Assembly (NCBI GenBank): GCA_017554105.1
Contig: JAFZIY010000006.1
Coordinates: forward strand, 1-64,000
DNA: 64,000 nucleotides
Origin: Prevotella sp.
Lineage (GTDB): Bacteria; Bacteroidota; Bacteroidia; Bacteroidales; Bacteroidaceae
Reading direction: 5' to 3'
Positions 36,571 through 45,064 of the stretch are shown piece after piece. Each line of letters starts with the position of its first letter. Positions within the stretch are counted from its first letter, which is position 1. Both the position numbers and the translations under genes were made by a program. A model generated the notes under the pieces. That model ran no database searches, was not told the DNA's origin, and saw only the letters and a program-made list of their open reading frames with translations.

Positions 36571-37467
36571 ATGAAGTTTTTCATCACAGGCGCTTCCAGT
36601 TTTATTGGCGTTGAGATATGCCGTTATCTAGCTGATAATGGCCATCAAGTGATTGCTATGTCTCGCAAAGAGAATGAGCAACTGAATGACATTGCAAAAA
36701 GTGGGAATCTGCAAGTCTTTTATGCGGATATGCAGAACTTGATGGAACGGGCAAAAGATGTGAAAGCAGACATCTTTGTTCATCTAGCTTGGGCAGGAGC
36801 ACTCTTAGGACAACGTGATAACCAGGAACTACAGGAAGGGAATATTCGCTTCTCCTTAGGATGTGTCGAGCTGGCAAAACGGATGGGCTGTCAGTTATAT
36901 GTAGATGCTGGTTCACAGGCAGAATATGGAATAGTACCTGGTACCCTAACAGAGGATACTCCATGCAATCCTGTTTCTGCTTATGGAAAGACGAAACTTC
37001 AAATGTATCATGAGTCATGTGAACTAACTCAAAAATTGGGCTTGAAGTATATACACTTGCGCATTCTGAGTGTCTATGGTGAAAATGATCATCCGAATAC
37101 ACTGATTATTTCATCGTTGAGAAAACTGAAGAATAATGAGCCAATTGAGATGCGAAGTGGTGGTCAGAAGTGGAACTATGTCTACGTAAAAGATGCTGCC
37201 CGTCAGATTGGGGAACTCTCATTGAATGCTTTTGCTAAAGAAGCATTTAAGCGAGAAGTATATAACATTGCCTCTAACGATACTCGCAAGTTGCAAGAAT
37301 TCGTAGAAAAAATGAAAGAGCTTTCAGGTTCGTATAGTACGCTTTCTTTTGGCGGCTACAATCAGGAAAAAGATGTGAATTTGAAACCGGATACTAGTAA
37401 GACTACTAGCATAGTTAAACCGCTTACTGAGTTCTGTTTTGAGGACGTAATCAAAGGTATGTTATGA
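36571..37467 (+). CDS. NAD-dependent epimerase/dehydratase family protein
   Basis: A 298-residue extended SDR. FITGASSFIGVEICRYL is the Rossmann motif and SAYGKTKLQMYHE carries Tyr-x3-Lys. Related enzymes reduce or epimerise nucleotide-bound 4-keto sugars. Its place behind rfbFHG and the split transketolase suggests the last reduction of the CDP-sugar branch. It overlaps gtrA by ATGA. Confidence 0.83.
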   Translation: MKFFITGASSFIGVEICRYLADNGHQVIAMSRKENEQLNDIAKSGNLQVFYADMQNLMERAKDVKADIFVHLAWAGALLGQRDNQELQEGNIRFSLGCVELAKRMGCQLYVDAGSQAEYGIVPGTLTEDTPCNPVSAYGKTKLQMYHESCELTQKLGLKYIHLRILSVYGENDHPNTLIISSLRKLKNNEPIEMRSGGQKWNYVYVKDAARQIGELSLNAFAKEAFKREVYNIASNDTRKLQEFVEKMKELSGSYSTLSFGGYNQEKDVNLKPDTSKTTSIVKPLTEFCFEDVIKGML

Positions 37468-37871
37468 GTAACCTGCTGCGAACGGGAATAGACATCTTTC
37501 TAAATCATATCAAGAATAAATTCATCCGCTTTATTTTTGTGGGCGTGTTGAATACTCTGTTTGGTTATGGAGTTTACTGCTTAATGATTTTGCTGGGATG
37601 TTCTTACATTTGGGCAACCCTCATCTCACAGGTGTTGGGCGTTCTATTCAATTTCATTACCACAGGGAATCTCGTGTTTGAGAATAACGACAAGCGGCTA
37701 ATATTTAAGTTTGTTCTCAGTTACATCATTACCTATTTCATTAATATTGGAGTCAATAAAGGCCTGCAGATTTGGTTTGACTGCAATCAATATGTGTCGG
37801 GGTTCGGAGCCATTCTGGTTTCTGCCATAAGCTCGTTCTTTATACTAAAACTATTCGTTTATAGAAAATAA
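37464..37871 (+). CDS. GtrA-like membrane protein
   Basis: A 135-residue protein with four hydrophobic segments and the family start IRFIFVGVLNTLFGYGVYCL. GtrA proteins are thought to flip undecaprenyl-phosphate-linked sugars. The GtrB-like GT2 gene follows 12 bases later. The pair can feed a periplasmic GT-C enzyme, and one is present at 8742-10244. Confidence 0.87.
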   Translation: MSNLLRTGIDIFLNHIKNKFIRFIFVGVLNTLFGYGVYCLMILLGCSYIWATLISQVLGVLFNFITTGNLVFENNDKRLIFKFVLSYIITYFINIGVNKGLQIWFDCNQYVSGFGAILVSAISSFFILKLFVYRK

Positions 37872-37883
37872 AATATTAATAAT

Positions 37884-38831
37884 ATGAAGAAAATTAGCAT
37901 TTTAATTCCTTGTTATAATGAGGAGGAAAATGTGGTTCCCATCAGCAAAGCGATAGTAGAAGAGCTGACAAAGAACCTATCGGATTACGATTATGAAATA
38001 GTTTTCATAGACAACGATTCCAAGGATAATACACGACCCTTATTGAGGGAAATCTGTAAAGGCAATCCAAAGATTAAAGCTATCTTCAATGCAAAAAACT
38101 TTGGACAGTTCAACAGCCCGTATTATGGAATGATGCAAACGACAGGAGATTGCACTATTCTAATGTGCTGTGATTTCCAAGATCCAATTGAAATGATACC
38201 GCAGATAGTAGCGGAATGGGAGAAGGGGGCAAAAATAGTGTCTTGTATTAAGACTAAAAGCAAGGAGAATCCCATAATGCGCTTTATGCGTACGGTATAT
38301 TATCGAATTATAAAGAAAATGTCATCAGTTGATCAGATTGAGCATTTCACTGGATTTGGCCTTTATGACAAGACGTTTATTGATGTACTTCGAAATTTGA
38401 ATGATCCCACACCTTTCCTTCGTGGAATTGTCGCGGAGTTGGGGTATAAACGGGTAAGCATAGAGTATACACAGGCAAAGCGGCGTGCTGGAAAGACTCA
38501 TAATAATTTCTTTACATTGTTTGATGCTGCAATGCTTAGTTTTACGTCGTATACTAAGGTTGGACTTCATTTGGTAACTTTTGCTGGACTTGTGCTGTCT
38601 GCACTATCTATTTTTGCAGCTTTCCTATATCTAGTACTTAAACTCTTGTATTGGGATAGATTCTCAGCAGGATTCGCTCCGATGATTATTGGACTATTTT
38701 TCCTGAATGCCGTAGAGCTGCTGTTTATCGGTTTCGTAGGAGAATATGTGATGAGCGTGAATACTCGAATGATGAATAGACCTCTTGTAATTGAAGAAGA
38801 AAGAATCAACTTTGACAATCAAAATGCATGA
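37884..38831 (+). CDS. GtrB/DPM1-like glycosyltransferase family 2
   Basis: A 315-residue enzyme with a GT-A domain (SILIPCYNEEENVVP at residues 4-18, FIDNDSKDNT, then CDFQDPIEMIP as the Asp-x-Asp region) and two C-terminal membrane segments near residues 230-290. This is the GtrB/ArnC layout that makes undecaprenyl-phosphate sugars. It pairs with gtrA. The stop overlaps the next small gene in ATGA, so translation is probably coupled. Confidence 0.88.
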   Translation: MKKISILIPCYNEEENVVPISKAIVEELTKNLSDYDYEIVFIDNDSKDNTRPLLREICKGNPKIKAIFNAKNFGQFNSPYYGMMQTTGDCTILMCCDFQDPIEMIPQIVAEWEKGAKIVSCIKTKSKENPIMRFMRTVYYRIIKKMSSVDQIEHFTGFGLYDKTFIDVLRNLNDPTPFLRGIVAELGYKRVSIEYTQAKRRAGKTHNNFFTLFDAAMLSFTSYTKVGLHLVTFAGLVLSALSIFAAFLYLVLKLLYWDRFSAGFAPMIIGLFFLNAVELLFIGFVGEYVMSVNTRMMNRPLVIEEERINFDNQNA

Positions 38832-39004
38832 TTGCAAAATCTGATATAGAATCACGAATAAAGGAGTTCATGAACAATGAGGCCCGTTCATGTTCGATGG
38901 ACTTTGGTTGTATAACACCTCTCTACATCTATCGGATGCAGGGAGGTGCTATGACTTTAGAAGAAATTGAGGTAGAGTTGGCTCATATTAACGCGGGAAG
39001 ATGA
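38828..39004 (+). CDS. Small conserved-context protein (58 aa), unknown
   Basis: An open frame of 58 codons with ATGA overlaps at both ends: its ATG (38828) overlaps the GT2 stop and its TGA (39002-39004) overlaps the wbuC ATG (39001). That tight packing is good evidence for a real gene. The product is soluble, with an acidic helix at each end (SDIESRIKEFMNNEAR and LEEIEVELAHIN) and two cysteines in the middle (SCSMDFGC). I do not recognise the family. Confidence 0.65.
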   Translation: MIAKSDIESRIKEFMNNEARSCSMDFGCITPLYIYRMQGGAMTLEEIEVELAHINAGR

Positions 39005-39405
39005 AGTTAATTGATAAGGCTTTGTTGGATGAGGTCTCAGCCGAGGCGAAAGAGTCGCAACGGCTACGGAAGAATTATAATTTTCACCAGAGTTTGGATG
39101 AGAAATGTCATAGGTTCCTAAATGCAGTGGAACCTGGGACTGTTGTTGAGATACATCGTCACCCCGCAAAAGACGAATCCTTTGTGTTGCTTAGAGGACG
39201 GGTTGTTGTTTCAACATACAGAGATGACGGAAGCTTGATTGAACGAGTAGAGTTAAATCCAGATGAAGGGCGCTATGGTGTAAACATCCCAAAAGGCGTT
39301 TGGCACAATCTTGAGTGTTTGGAGTCGGGAAGTGTGTTCTTTGAGTGCAAGGAAGGACCATATGCTCCGCATGATCATGAAGGAATATTAGATTTAAAGA
39401 AGTAA
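39001..39405 (+). CDS. wbuC: WbuC-family cupin
   Basis: A 134-residue cupin with the metal-site pattern EIHRHPAKDESFVLL and a later GVWHNLECL histidine; it ends KEGPYAPHDHEG. WbuC proteins sit at the ends of O-antigen and fucosamine clusters, and their function is unproven. It is the last gene of the polysaccharide operon. A fragment similar to its C-terminus lies at 40155-40241. Confidence 0.88.
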   Translation: MKLIDKALLDEVSAEAKESQRLRKNYNFHQSLDEKCHRFLNAVEPGTVVEIHRHPAKDESFVLLRGRVVVSTYRDDGSLIERVELNPDEGRYGVNIPKGVWHNLECLESGSVFFECKEGPYAPHDHEGILDLKK

Positions 39406-39407
39406 GA

Positions 39408-39515
39408 ATGAAGAGTAAAAAGATCATAGCTTTGGCAAAAGGGGTGTGGGATTTTTGCTCTTATTTGTTTTGGCCGCAGTGGGGACGAAATCGAAATAAA
39501 ACAATAACGTCATAA
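39408..39515 (+). CDS. Very small ORF (35 aa) after wbuC, doubtful
   Basis: ATG 39408, two bases after the wbuC stop, opens a 35-codon frame with a basic start (MKSKK) and aromatic middle (WDFCSYLFWPQW). Only the close spacing supports it. The rest of the gap up to 39610 shows no feature. Confidence 0.25.
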   Translation: MKSKKIIALAKGVWDFCSYLFWPQWGRNRNKTITS

Positions 39516-39610
39516 ATATTACTAATAAAGCGGGCCATGAGAACTGTTGGTTAAGAGAGCGACTTCCAATAGAGACATGGCTCGTTGTCCGTTTTATAAT
39601 ATAGGCAACA

Positions 39611-40153
39611 ATGGTAAAGACTAAAGAGGAATTGAGAGAGGCTCGTAAGCAGTGGTTTGCTCCGATGGAGCAGAAACTGCAGGAGATGCATACCAAGGAG
39701 GATGATAGTCTTTTCTACTATCACTCCTCTGAGGATCGTATTGTCCTGTCGCATGCTATGTTCTGGACGATGACACAGCTTCAGTTCTTCAAGAGTAAAA
39801 TGCGAAAGGAGAAATTTTTCCTGCTGTTACGGCAGTATGAAGAAGAGATGCTTGATGCCTTCCTTCAGGATGACGATTATTTCCCGGAACTCTTGCACTA
39901 TTGCAATATCCTATATGAGATGCTGCCCACTATACTGGGTGCTTCGCATTTGAGAGCGGAGAAGGATGCCCGAAAACTTGCCGCCATCGCCCTCGTAGCC
40001 GCAGGCTATGCTGGTGACATGGATGAAGAGCTGTGTAATGCATTACTCGATGATATCGATTATCATTTCAACAAGGTGAAGTGTCGGAAGATTGAACTGA
40101 TGATGCCACAGCTTATGAAGATGGTGGAGAGTGAGATGAGTACAATGAAGTGA
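39611..40153 (+). CDS. Hypothetical helical protein (180 aa)
   Basis: A soluble, strongly helical and charged protein; the first 35 residues are rich in K, E and Q and may form a coiled coil. No catalytic motif, signal peptide or membrane segment is seen. It lies between the polysaccharide operon and the defence cassette, 205 bases after wbuC, and could belong to either. I do not recognise it. Confidence 0.6.
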   Translation: MVKTKEELREARKQWFAPMEQKLQEMHTKEDDSLFYYHSSEDRIVLSHAMFWTMTQLQFFKSKMRKEKFFLLLRQYEEEMLDAFLQDDDYFPELLHYCNILYEMLPTILGASHLRAEKDARKLAAIALVAAGYAGDMDEELCNALLDDIDYHFNKVKCRKIELMMPQLMKMVESEMSTMK

Positions 40154-40154
40154 T

Positions 40155-40241
40155 GGCCCTACGGAAAACCCGAATACGGTAATCATGGAAGTCAAAGAGG
40201 ACGCGTATGTGCCGCATGAGACTGAAGGACATTGGAAGTGA
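40155..40241 (+). pseudogene. Remnant of a WbuC/cupin C-terminus
   Basis: Directly after the preceding stop, one frame reads NTVIMEVKEDAYVPHETEGHWK in two adjoining pieces (NTVIMEVKE, DAYVPHETEGHWK) and stops at 40239-40241. This matches the end of the WbuC cupin (SVFFECKE, GPYAPHDHEG) in order and spacing. No cupin N-terminus precedes it. It looks like the tail of a second cupin gene cut by recombination at the edge of the defence island. Confidence 0.55.
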
Positions 40242-40282
40242 AATGAAGTTTGAGGCTGACACGAATAGAACGAGTGAATGGA

Positions 40283-40708
40283 ATGGTGGATTTGAAAGCA
40301 ACATCTGAGACCTTCTGCAAAGATATCTGTAAAGAGGTAATAAGGACTCGGAAACAGACAGGAATAAACAAAGGTATATATGATTATCCGCCTGCAGTTG
40401 TAGTTGCAGCTGATACACAGTTGACATTTTCTGGGAGGGGACGCACGGGCCGTCGGTTTAAGGAATACCAGAAAACGCCAAAGTTGGAAAAGAAACTAAA
40501 ATCGCTTGGTGTTATAGGAAAGACTAGGACTGGCTGCGACAATGTGCTAGGAGCTTGTGCAGAACCTCATGCTGCACAGAAAGTTCTGAGCCATTTCGGT
40601 AAACATATGTCACTTTCCCAACTTGTTTTTAGTAAGGCTCTCAGACCGAGAACGATGGAAAATGTGCCATATTGCAAGAATTGTAAAGATACATTTCCGA
40701 CATTATGA
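40283..40708 (+). CDS. Small deaminase-like protein, cassette copy B
   Basis: A 141-residue protein. ATG 40283 is chosen because MVDLKAT aligns with MPNLNAS at the start of copy A; an upstream TTG adds only unrelated residues. GACAEPHAAQKVL (C92, E94) and PYCKNCKDTF (C131, C134) form a cytidine-deaminase-like zinc signature, with LRPRT between them as in copy A. Identity to copy A looks like 25-30 percent by eye, so the copies are old paralogues or separately acquired homologues. It overlaps the DIDWF gene in ATGA. Confidence 0.62.
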   Translation: MVDLKATSETFCKDICKEVIRTRKQTGINKGIYDYPPAVVVAADTQLTFSGRGRTGRRFKEYQKTPKLEKKLKSLGVIGKTRTGCDNVLGACAEPHAAQKVLSHFGKHMSLSQLVFSKALRPRTMENVPYCKNCKDTFPTL

Positions 40709-41190
40709 GTAAAGCATACTATACAACATATATTAAGACTCATGACATTGATTGGTTCTGTCAGATAGGTGCCAGGGCTATTCATTGTGCATCGAATGGG
40801 GGAAAACTTCCTGAAAAGGTTAATGACCGAGCCCAGAACAGGAGAATCCAGGAGATAGTGGCCAATATGGAAGATATTTTCGTCTCGAAAGAGGATATTG
40901 CTATCAATGACGATTATGTATATGCAAGGTTAGGACGAAATGAGAGTCCGGATGCATATGAGAGGTATATAGAGAGTTTCGTGGCTATGGCTAAGAAGGG
41001 TTTTATATCGTTTGATAGGATGATTGACAATGAGCATAGTGATAATTCTTATATTTGGATAGCTAAACCAAAACGTGAAGTAAATGTACGGCTAGAGAAT
41101 CTGCCGAGATATGAAGAAAGTACTTGCCCTACTTTTAGAAGATGGGGTGAGGTAATACATGTGGAGTGTTTGGATAGGATGAATAGGTGA
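40705..41190 (+). CDS. DIDWF/HxASNGG protein, cassette copy B
   Basis: A 161-residue protein with THDIDWF (12-18), HCASNGGKLP (27-36), IVANMEDIF and KGFISFDR, the same blocks in the same order as at 991-1587. It is shorter because the acidic middle region of copy A is missing. ATGA coupling to the deaminase-like gene, and a start-stop overlap or 2-base gap to the NTPase, make a three-gene unit. Function unknown. Confidence 0.68.
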   Translation: MSKAYYTTYIKTHDIDWFCQIGARAIHCASNGGKLPEKVNDRAQNRRIQEIVANMEDIFVSKEDIAINDDYVYARLGRNESPDAYERYIESFVAMAKKGFISFDRMIDNEHSDNSYIWIAKPKREVNVRLENLPRYEESTCPTFRRWGEVIHVECLDRMNR

Positions 41191-41192
41191 TT

Positions 41193-42605
41193 ATGACACA
41201 TTCTTTTGAAATACCTGTAGATAATGCAATTGTCCGATTTCATGAGCATCTTCAAACTCATGACAGAACAATTCTCTCAGCCAGATACGGTGATGGTAAG
41301 ACTTATTTTCTTCATAAATTCATGGCCGATGGAAAGGTCAAGAACAACTTTCGGTTCTTAACTATTTATCCCGTTAATTATTAGGTGGAAGAGAATAGGG
41401 ATATCTTCGAACTAATAAAATATGACTTGTTAATACAGTTGTTTGTTAAGGGAATTATGGAACCTGACATTCAACTGACTAAGGCTCAGGCTTTGGGATG
41501 GTGCCTTCAATTGAATGCTCCGTCGTTGGCAGAAGGACTCCTGCCGGTATTCTCCAATTTATGCCTTGATGCGAATTCGGCCAAAATGGCGGCTGCATTT
41601 CTGACCGGCAAGAAAACAACAGGAAAGTTCAGACAGAAAGTGAATGAACTTCAGGAATCTTTTAGAGATAGGCAGATAACGCAGTTCTTGAAGGAAATAT
41701 CTAAGAACCCAACTGCCGGTCAAGATGTCATAACAGGCATTATTCAGAAAGGTATTGCCGATTATAAGCGTGAGCATAAGGATAAAGAATTAGTCCTTGT
41801 TATTGAGGATATGGACAGGATGGATCCTGCGCATCTGTTCCGAATACTCAACGTTTTTTCAGCCCATATTGACCTTAACTACCGGTTTGGGTGCGAAACA
41901 AACGAGCCATATTTTGGTGGCAAATTCGGGCTTGACAAAGTTGTGTTTGTCATGAGCTATGAGAATACAAAAAAGATATACCATCATTTCTATGGGCAGG
42001 AAACTGACTTCGAAGGGTACATAAACAAATTCTGCAGTAGCAACTATTTCCCATATTCTTTTGAAGAAGAGAAAGAGAATTACTTCTATGAGCGTATGGC
42101 TCAGAATACAAAGGTTGACCCTATGACCATCAAACTTCTTGTGAAGCCTGATTTCTTAAAACAGCATAGCGTTAGGGAGGTAGTGAATGCCATTGAGAGA
42201 TTAGATGATTTTATCAAACCAATTGAGCCCTTTTATCAAGGTGAAATGCTCATCAATGTTCATCATGGAGCCTTGATGATTATTGCAATCATGAGACGGC
42301 TCGGGATGAAAAATGAAGAAATAAAGGAAAGAATCGTTAACTGTATTAATGACAATAAGACCTATAAGTTGATTTTCATCTATTTTGCTTGTTTCTTTGC
42401 TTATGTAAGTAAAAAGAGAATTTTCAACAATCGGGTTCATTATAGGAGCGCAACGCCTAGTGGCCCCAACATGTTTGAGATTACTAAAGTGGATGACTAC
42501 GGTAAGGCTGAATGCGCTTACTATAACGATGGAACAAGTCATCAAGACTATAATCAAGAATTCAAGACGTTATTGGATAAACTGCTTGGTCTAGTGTCTG
42601 CTTGA
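41193..42605 (+). pseudogene. P-loop NTPase interrupted by an in-frame TAG
   Basis: One reading frame from ATG 41193 to 42605 (470 codons) is broken only by TAG at 41382-41384 (codon 64). Before it lies the Walker A motif SARYGDGKT (K36, T37); after it lie VIEDMDR (Walker B, E205-D208) and the rest of a KAP/STAND-like ATPase. The text runs smoothly across the stop (IYPVNY, stop, VEENRDIFELIKYDLL), so the ancestral protein was a single chain. Either the gene is inactivated, the TAG is read through, or a base is wrong in the assembly. A GTG directly after the stop could start the second half, but that half lacks Walker A. The intact protein would be the third member of the cassette. Confidence 0.75.
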
Positions 42606-42640
42606 GGTCAGATAGAATGATGTAAAGAGAAGTTAGCAAT

Positions 42641-45064
42641 ATGGGGCAAAATAGTTTTAGAATCATTGCATTAAGAGTTCTTCAAGGATGTGATGCCAAA
42701 ATCAGACGAGCATTGCATGAGGAAGAAACGTATTTCCTGTATAACGACTATGAGGATGAGTTTAACGAAGATGGCCTGTGGAAAGGTATCAGGAATACAG
42801 AAAATACAAAGGAAAAAATCGCTAGCGACTTTTTTGAAATTCCGACAAAAGGCAATAAAATAAAGAAGACACCCATCATAAGCGTATCGGCAATTGTTGG
42901 TAAGAATGGCGACGGAAAGAGCTCATTAGTAGAGCTAATCTTGAGAATTATTAACAACTTTGGAGTAGAGAATGGTTTTAAGATAGACCAAGAGTCACTT
43001 GCTCATGTGAATGGTATAGAGGCAATTCTCTATTATGAAATTGGCGGTAAATTGTATTATATCAAGTGTACTCATGAGACGGTTGATACATCGTTCGCCC
43101 ATGAGTATGTGGATAAAGATAAACTGAAACAACATGAGGAAGAGTTGTTTTACACCATCGTTGCGAACTACTCCATCTATGCTTATAACTCCCGACACCT
43201 ACAGCAAGAAGTGGAGGAAGAAGATGAGTGCTGGATAAATGGTGTGTTCCACAAGAATGACAGTTATCAGACACCGTTGGTACTGAATCCCATGCGTACA
43301 CAAGGTAATTTTGACATCAATAAGGAGGAGGATTTGTGTCATCAACGGTTAATGACCATTTATAGTGATCTAGGTGACGATGAGGTGGCTCGACGAATAA
43401 ATGGGAATAAAATAGCTACGGGTTTTGCTTTCAATTTGGAGGAAAAGTCGAAACTAGAGACTGTTACCTTGAAAAAATATTTCCAGAAGACTTGGAAATC
43501 GACCAGCCTTTATAATGAGGCTGCACATTTTGAAAGGTATCTGGGTAGTCAGAATCAACCCCTAATAGAATTGGTAGAGTCAGAATTCAATGACCAAGTG
43601 TGGTTTTGGGCTCATTATTTAGAGAAATGGGACAAATATGATTCTCTTTTCAAGTTGGCTGAAAAGGTGAATTGGGAAGTCTATAAGGAAAATAATGCTG
43701 AAGAAGACGATGGAGTAACTGACCTAAAAAGGTATCTGAAGTCAGCTAAAAATGGTATTGAACGCTATGTCAGCAAAAGAGATGAGCAGCAGAAAGCCAT
43801 TAAATCGATAAATATAGTTAATGCAAAATGTAGAAAACTGACTGGACTTCAGTTTCAACGATTGGTTCTAATCATAGATGTATGTGAACTCTGGGCGGAA
43901 CATTCGTGGTTTGCGAAAGAACGGTTTTATACTGCTATAAGACAATATACAAACAATCAAGCAGGACGGAGTATAGAGAAGCGCCAAGCTTTATTATATG
44001 TAATATACAAGACCATCAATATCTTTTCTCAATATAAACGCTTCCTAGATTTGCTGGAGGTGGATGTTCGCTATTTTTATTTGTTTGATAGGAAGAAGAA
44101 AGACGGGGTGGAGTATTATAAGAGACTGCCAGAGTGTTTTGACCTGCTGTTTACTGATAGCAAAAAAGAACATATAGAGAAGAAATACGACACGCTGAAG
44201 CTTAGACAGACCATCAACTTTATGAAGTATGGTTCTTTCAAAACCAATAATACTCAGGATCCATATACTGGAAAGGATTTTATGTATGAAAGATATGTCA
44301 CCTTCAATCGGTTGAATGGATTTATCAGAGATGCAAAGAAAAAGTGCAATGAAGAGACTATCGCTTTGCTTCCACCACCGATATTTATAGGCGACATACT
44401 GGTACGCGAAGGGGAAGATAAACCCGGAAATAAGCGGTATAGGATGGCAGATCTGAGTAGTGGAGAGCTTCAGATGCTCAACTCTATCAGTACCTATATC
44501 TATCATTTACGGAATCTGAACTATCATGTAGGTGCAGAGCACGCGATCGAGTATTCATATGTGAATTTGATATTAGAGGAGGTAGAACTCTATTTCCATC
44601 CTGAATATCAGAGGCAATATGTCTATCGCATGATTAAGCAGATAGAGCAGGCCAAATTGGAGAATATCGAGGGTATTAATATCATATTGGTAACACATTC
44701 ACCATTTGTGTTGTCTGATATACCAAAGAGCAATGTGCTGTTTCTTAAAGAAGGCCTACCTGTATATGTGATGCAGGAGAATACGTTTGGGGCAAACATT
44801 CATGCTTTGTTGCAGAACGGCTTCTTTTTGGAAGGAGCACCGATGGGAGAATTTGCTAAGGAGAAGATTAATAAGATGTTTGAACGGTTACATGATAATG
44901 AATATGGCGAAGATTTGTTTGAAGAAATAAAATTAGTAAGCGAGCCATTGCTAAAAACACAGTTGTATCAGTTGTATAGTTTGAACAAACTGCCCCATCA
45001 GGCTTCAAAGTATGAAGAGCTGGAGGCAAGAATTAAAGAATTGGAGGATCGACTAAATGGTTGA
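42641..45064 (+). CDS. ptuA: Septu-like ATPase (PtuA-type)
   Basis: An 807-residue ABC/SMC-like ATPase. Walker A is GKNGDGKSS (G90, K93, S94), the signature motif DLSSGE is at residues 604-609, Walker B LILEEVELYFHPE is near 643-655 and the H-loop histidine is H686 in VTHSPF. Between them lies a long helical insert (about 250-600). The HNH nuclease gene overlaps its end by 8 bases, which is the Septu arrangement (ATPase PtuA with nuclease PtuB). The ATPase is expected to sense phage and control the nuclease. It is longer than the PtuA first described; other ATPase/HNH defence pairs are possible. Confidence 0.78.
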   Translation: MGQNSFRIIALRVLQGCDAKIRRALHEEETYFLYNDYEDEFNEDGLWKGIRNTENTKEKIASDFFEIPTKGNKIKKTPIISVSAIVGKNGDGKSSLVELILRIINNFGVENGFKIDQESLAHVNGIEAILYYEIGGKLYYIKCTHETVDTSFAHEYVDKDKLKQHEEELFYTIVANYSIYAYNSRHLQQEVEEEDECWINGVFHKNDSYQTPLVLNPMRTQGNFDINKEEDLCHQRLMTIYSDLGDDEVARRINGNKIATGFAFNLEEKSKLETVTLKKYFQKTWKSTSLYNEAAHFERYLGSQNQPLIELVESEFNDQVWFWAHYLEKWDKYDSLFKLAEKVNWEVYKENNAEEDDGVTDLKRYLKSAKNGIERYVSKRDEQQKAIKSINIVNAKCRKLTGLQFQRLVLIIDVCELWAEHSWFAKERFYTAIRQYTNNQAGRSIEKRQALLYVIYKTINIFSQYKRFLDLLEVDVRYFYLFDRKKKDGVEYYKRLPECFDLLFTDSKKEHIEKKYDTLKLRQTINFMKYGSFKTNNTQDPYTGKDFMYERYVTFNRLNGFIRDAKKKCNEETIALLPPPIFIGDILVREGEDKPGNKRYRMADLSSGELQMLNSISTYIYHLRNLNYHVGAEHAIEYSYVNLILEEVELYFHPEYQRQYVYRMIKQIEQAKLENIEGINIILVTHSPFVLSDIPKSNVLFLKEGLPVYVMQENTFGANIHALLQNGFFLEGAPMGEFAKEKINKMFERLHDNEYGEDLFEEIKLVSEPLLKTQLYQLYSLNKLPHQASKYEELEARIKELEDRLNG

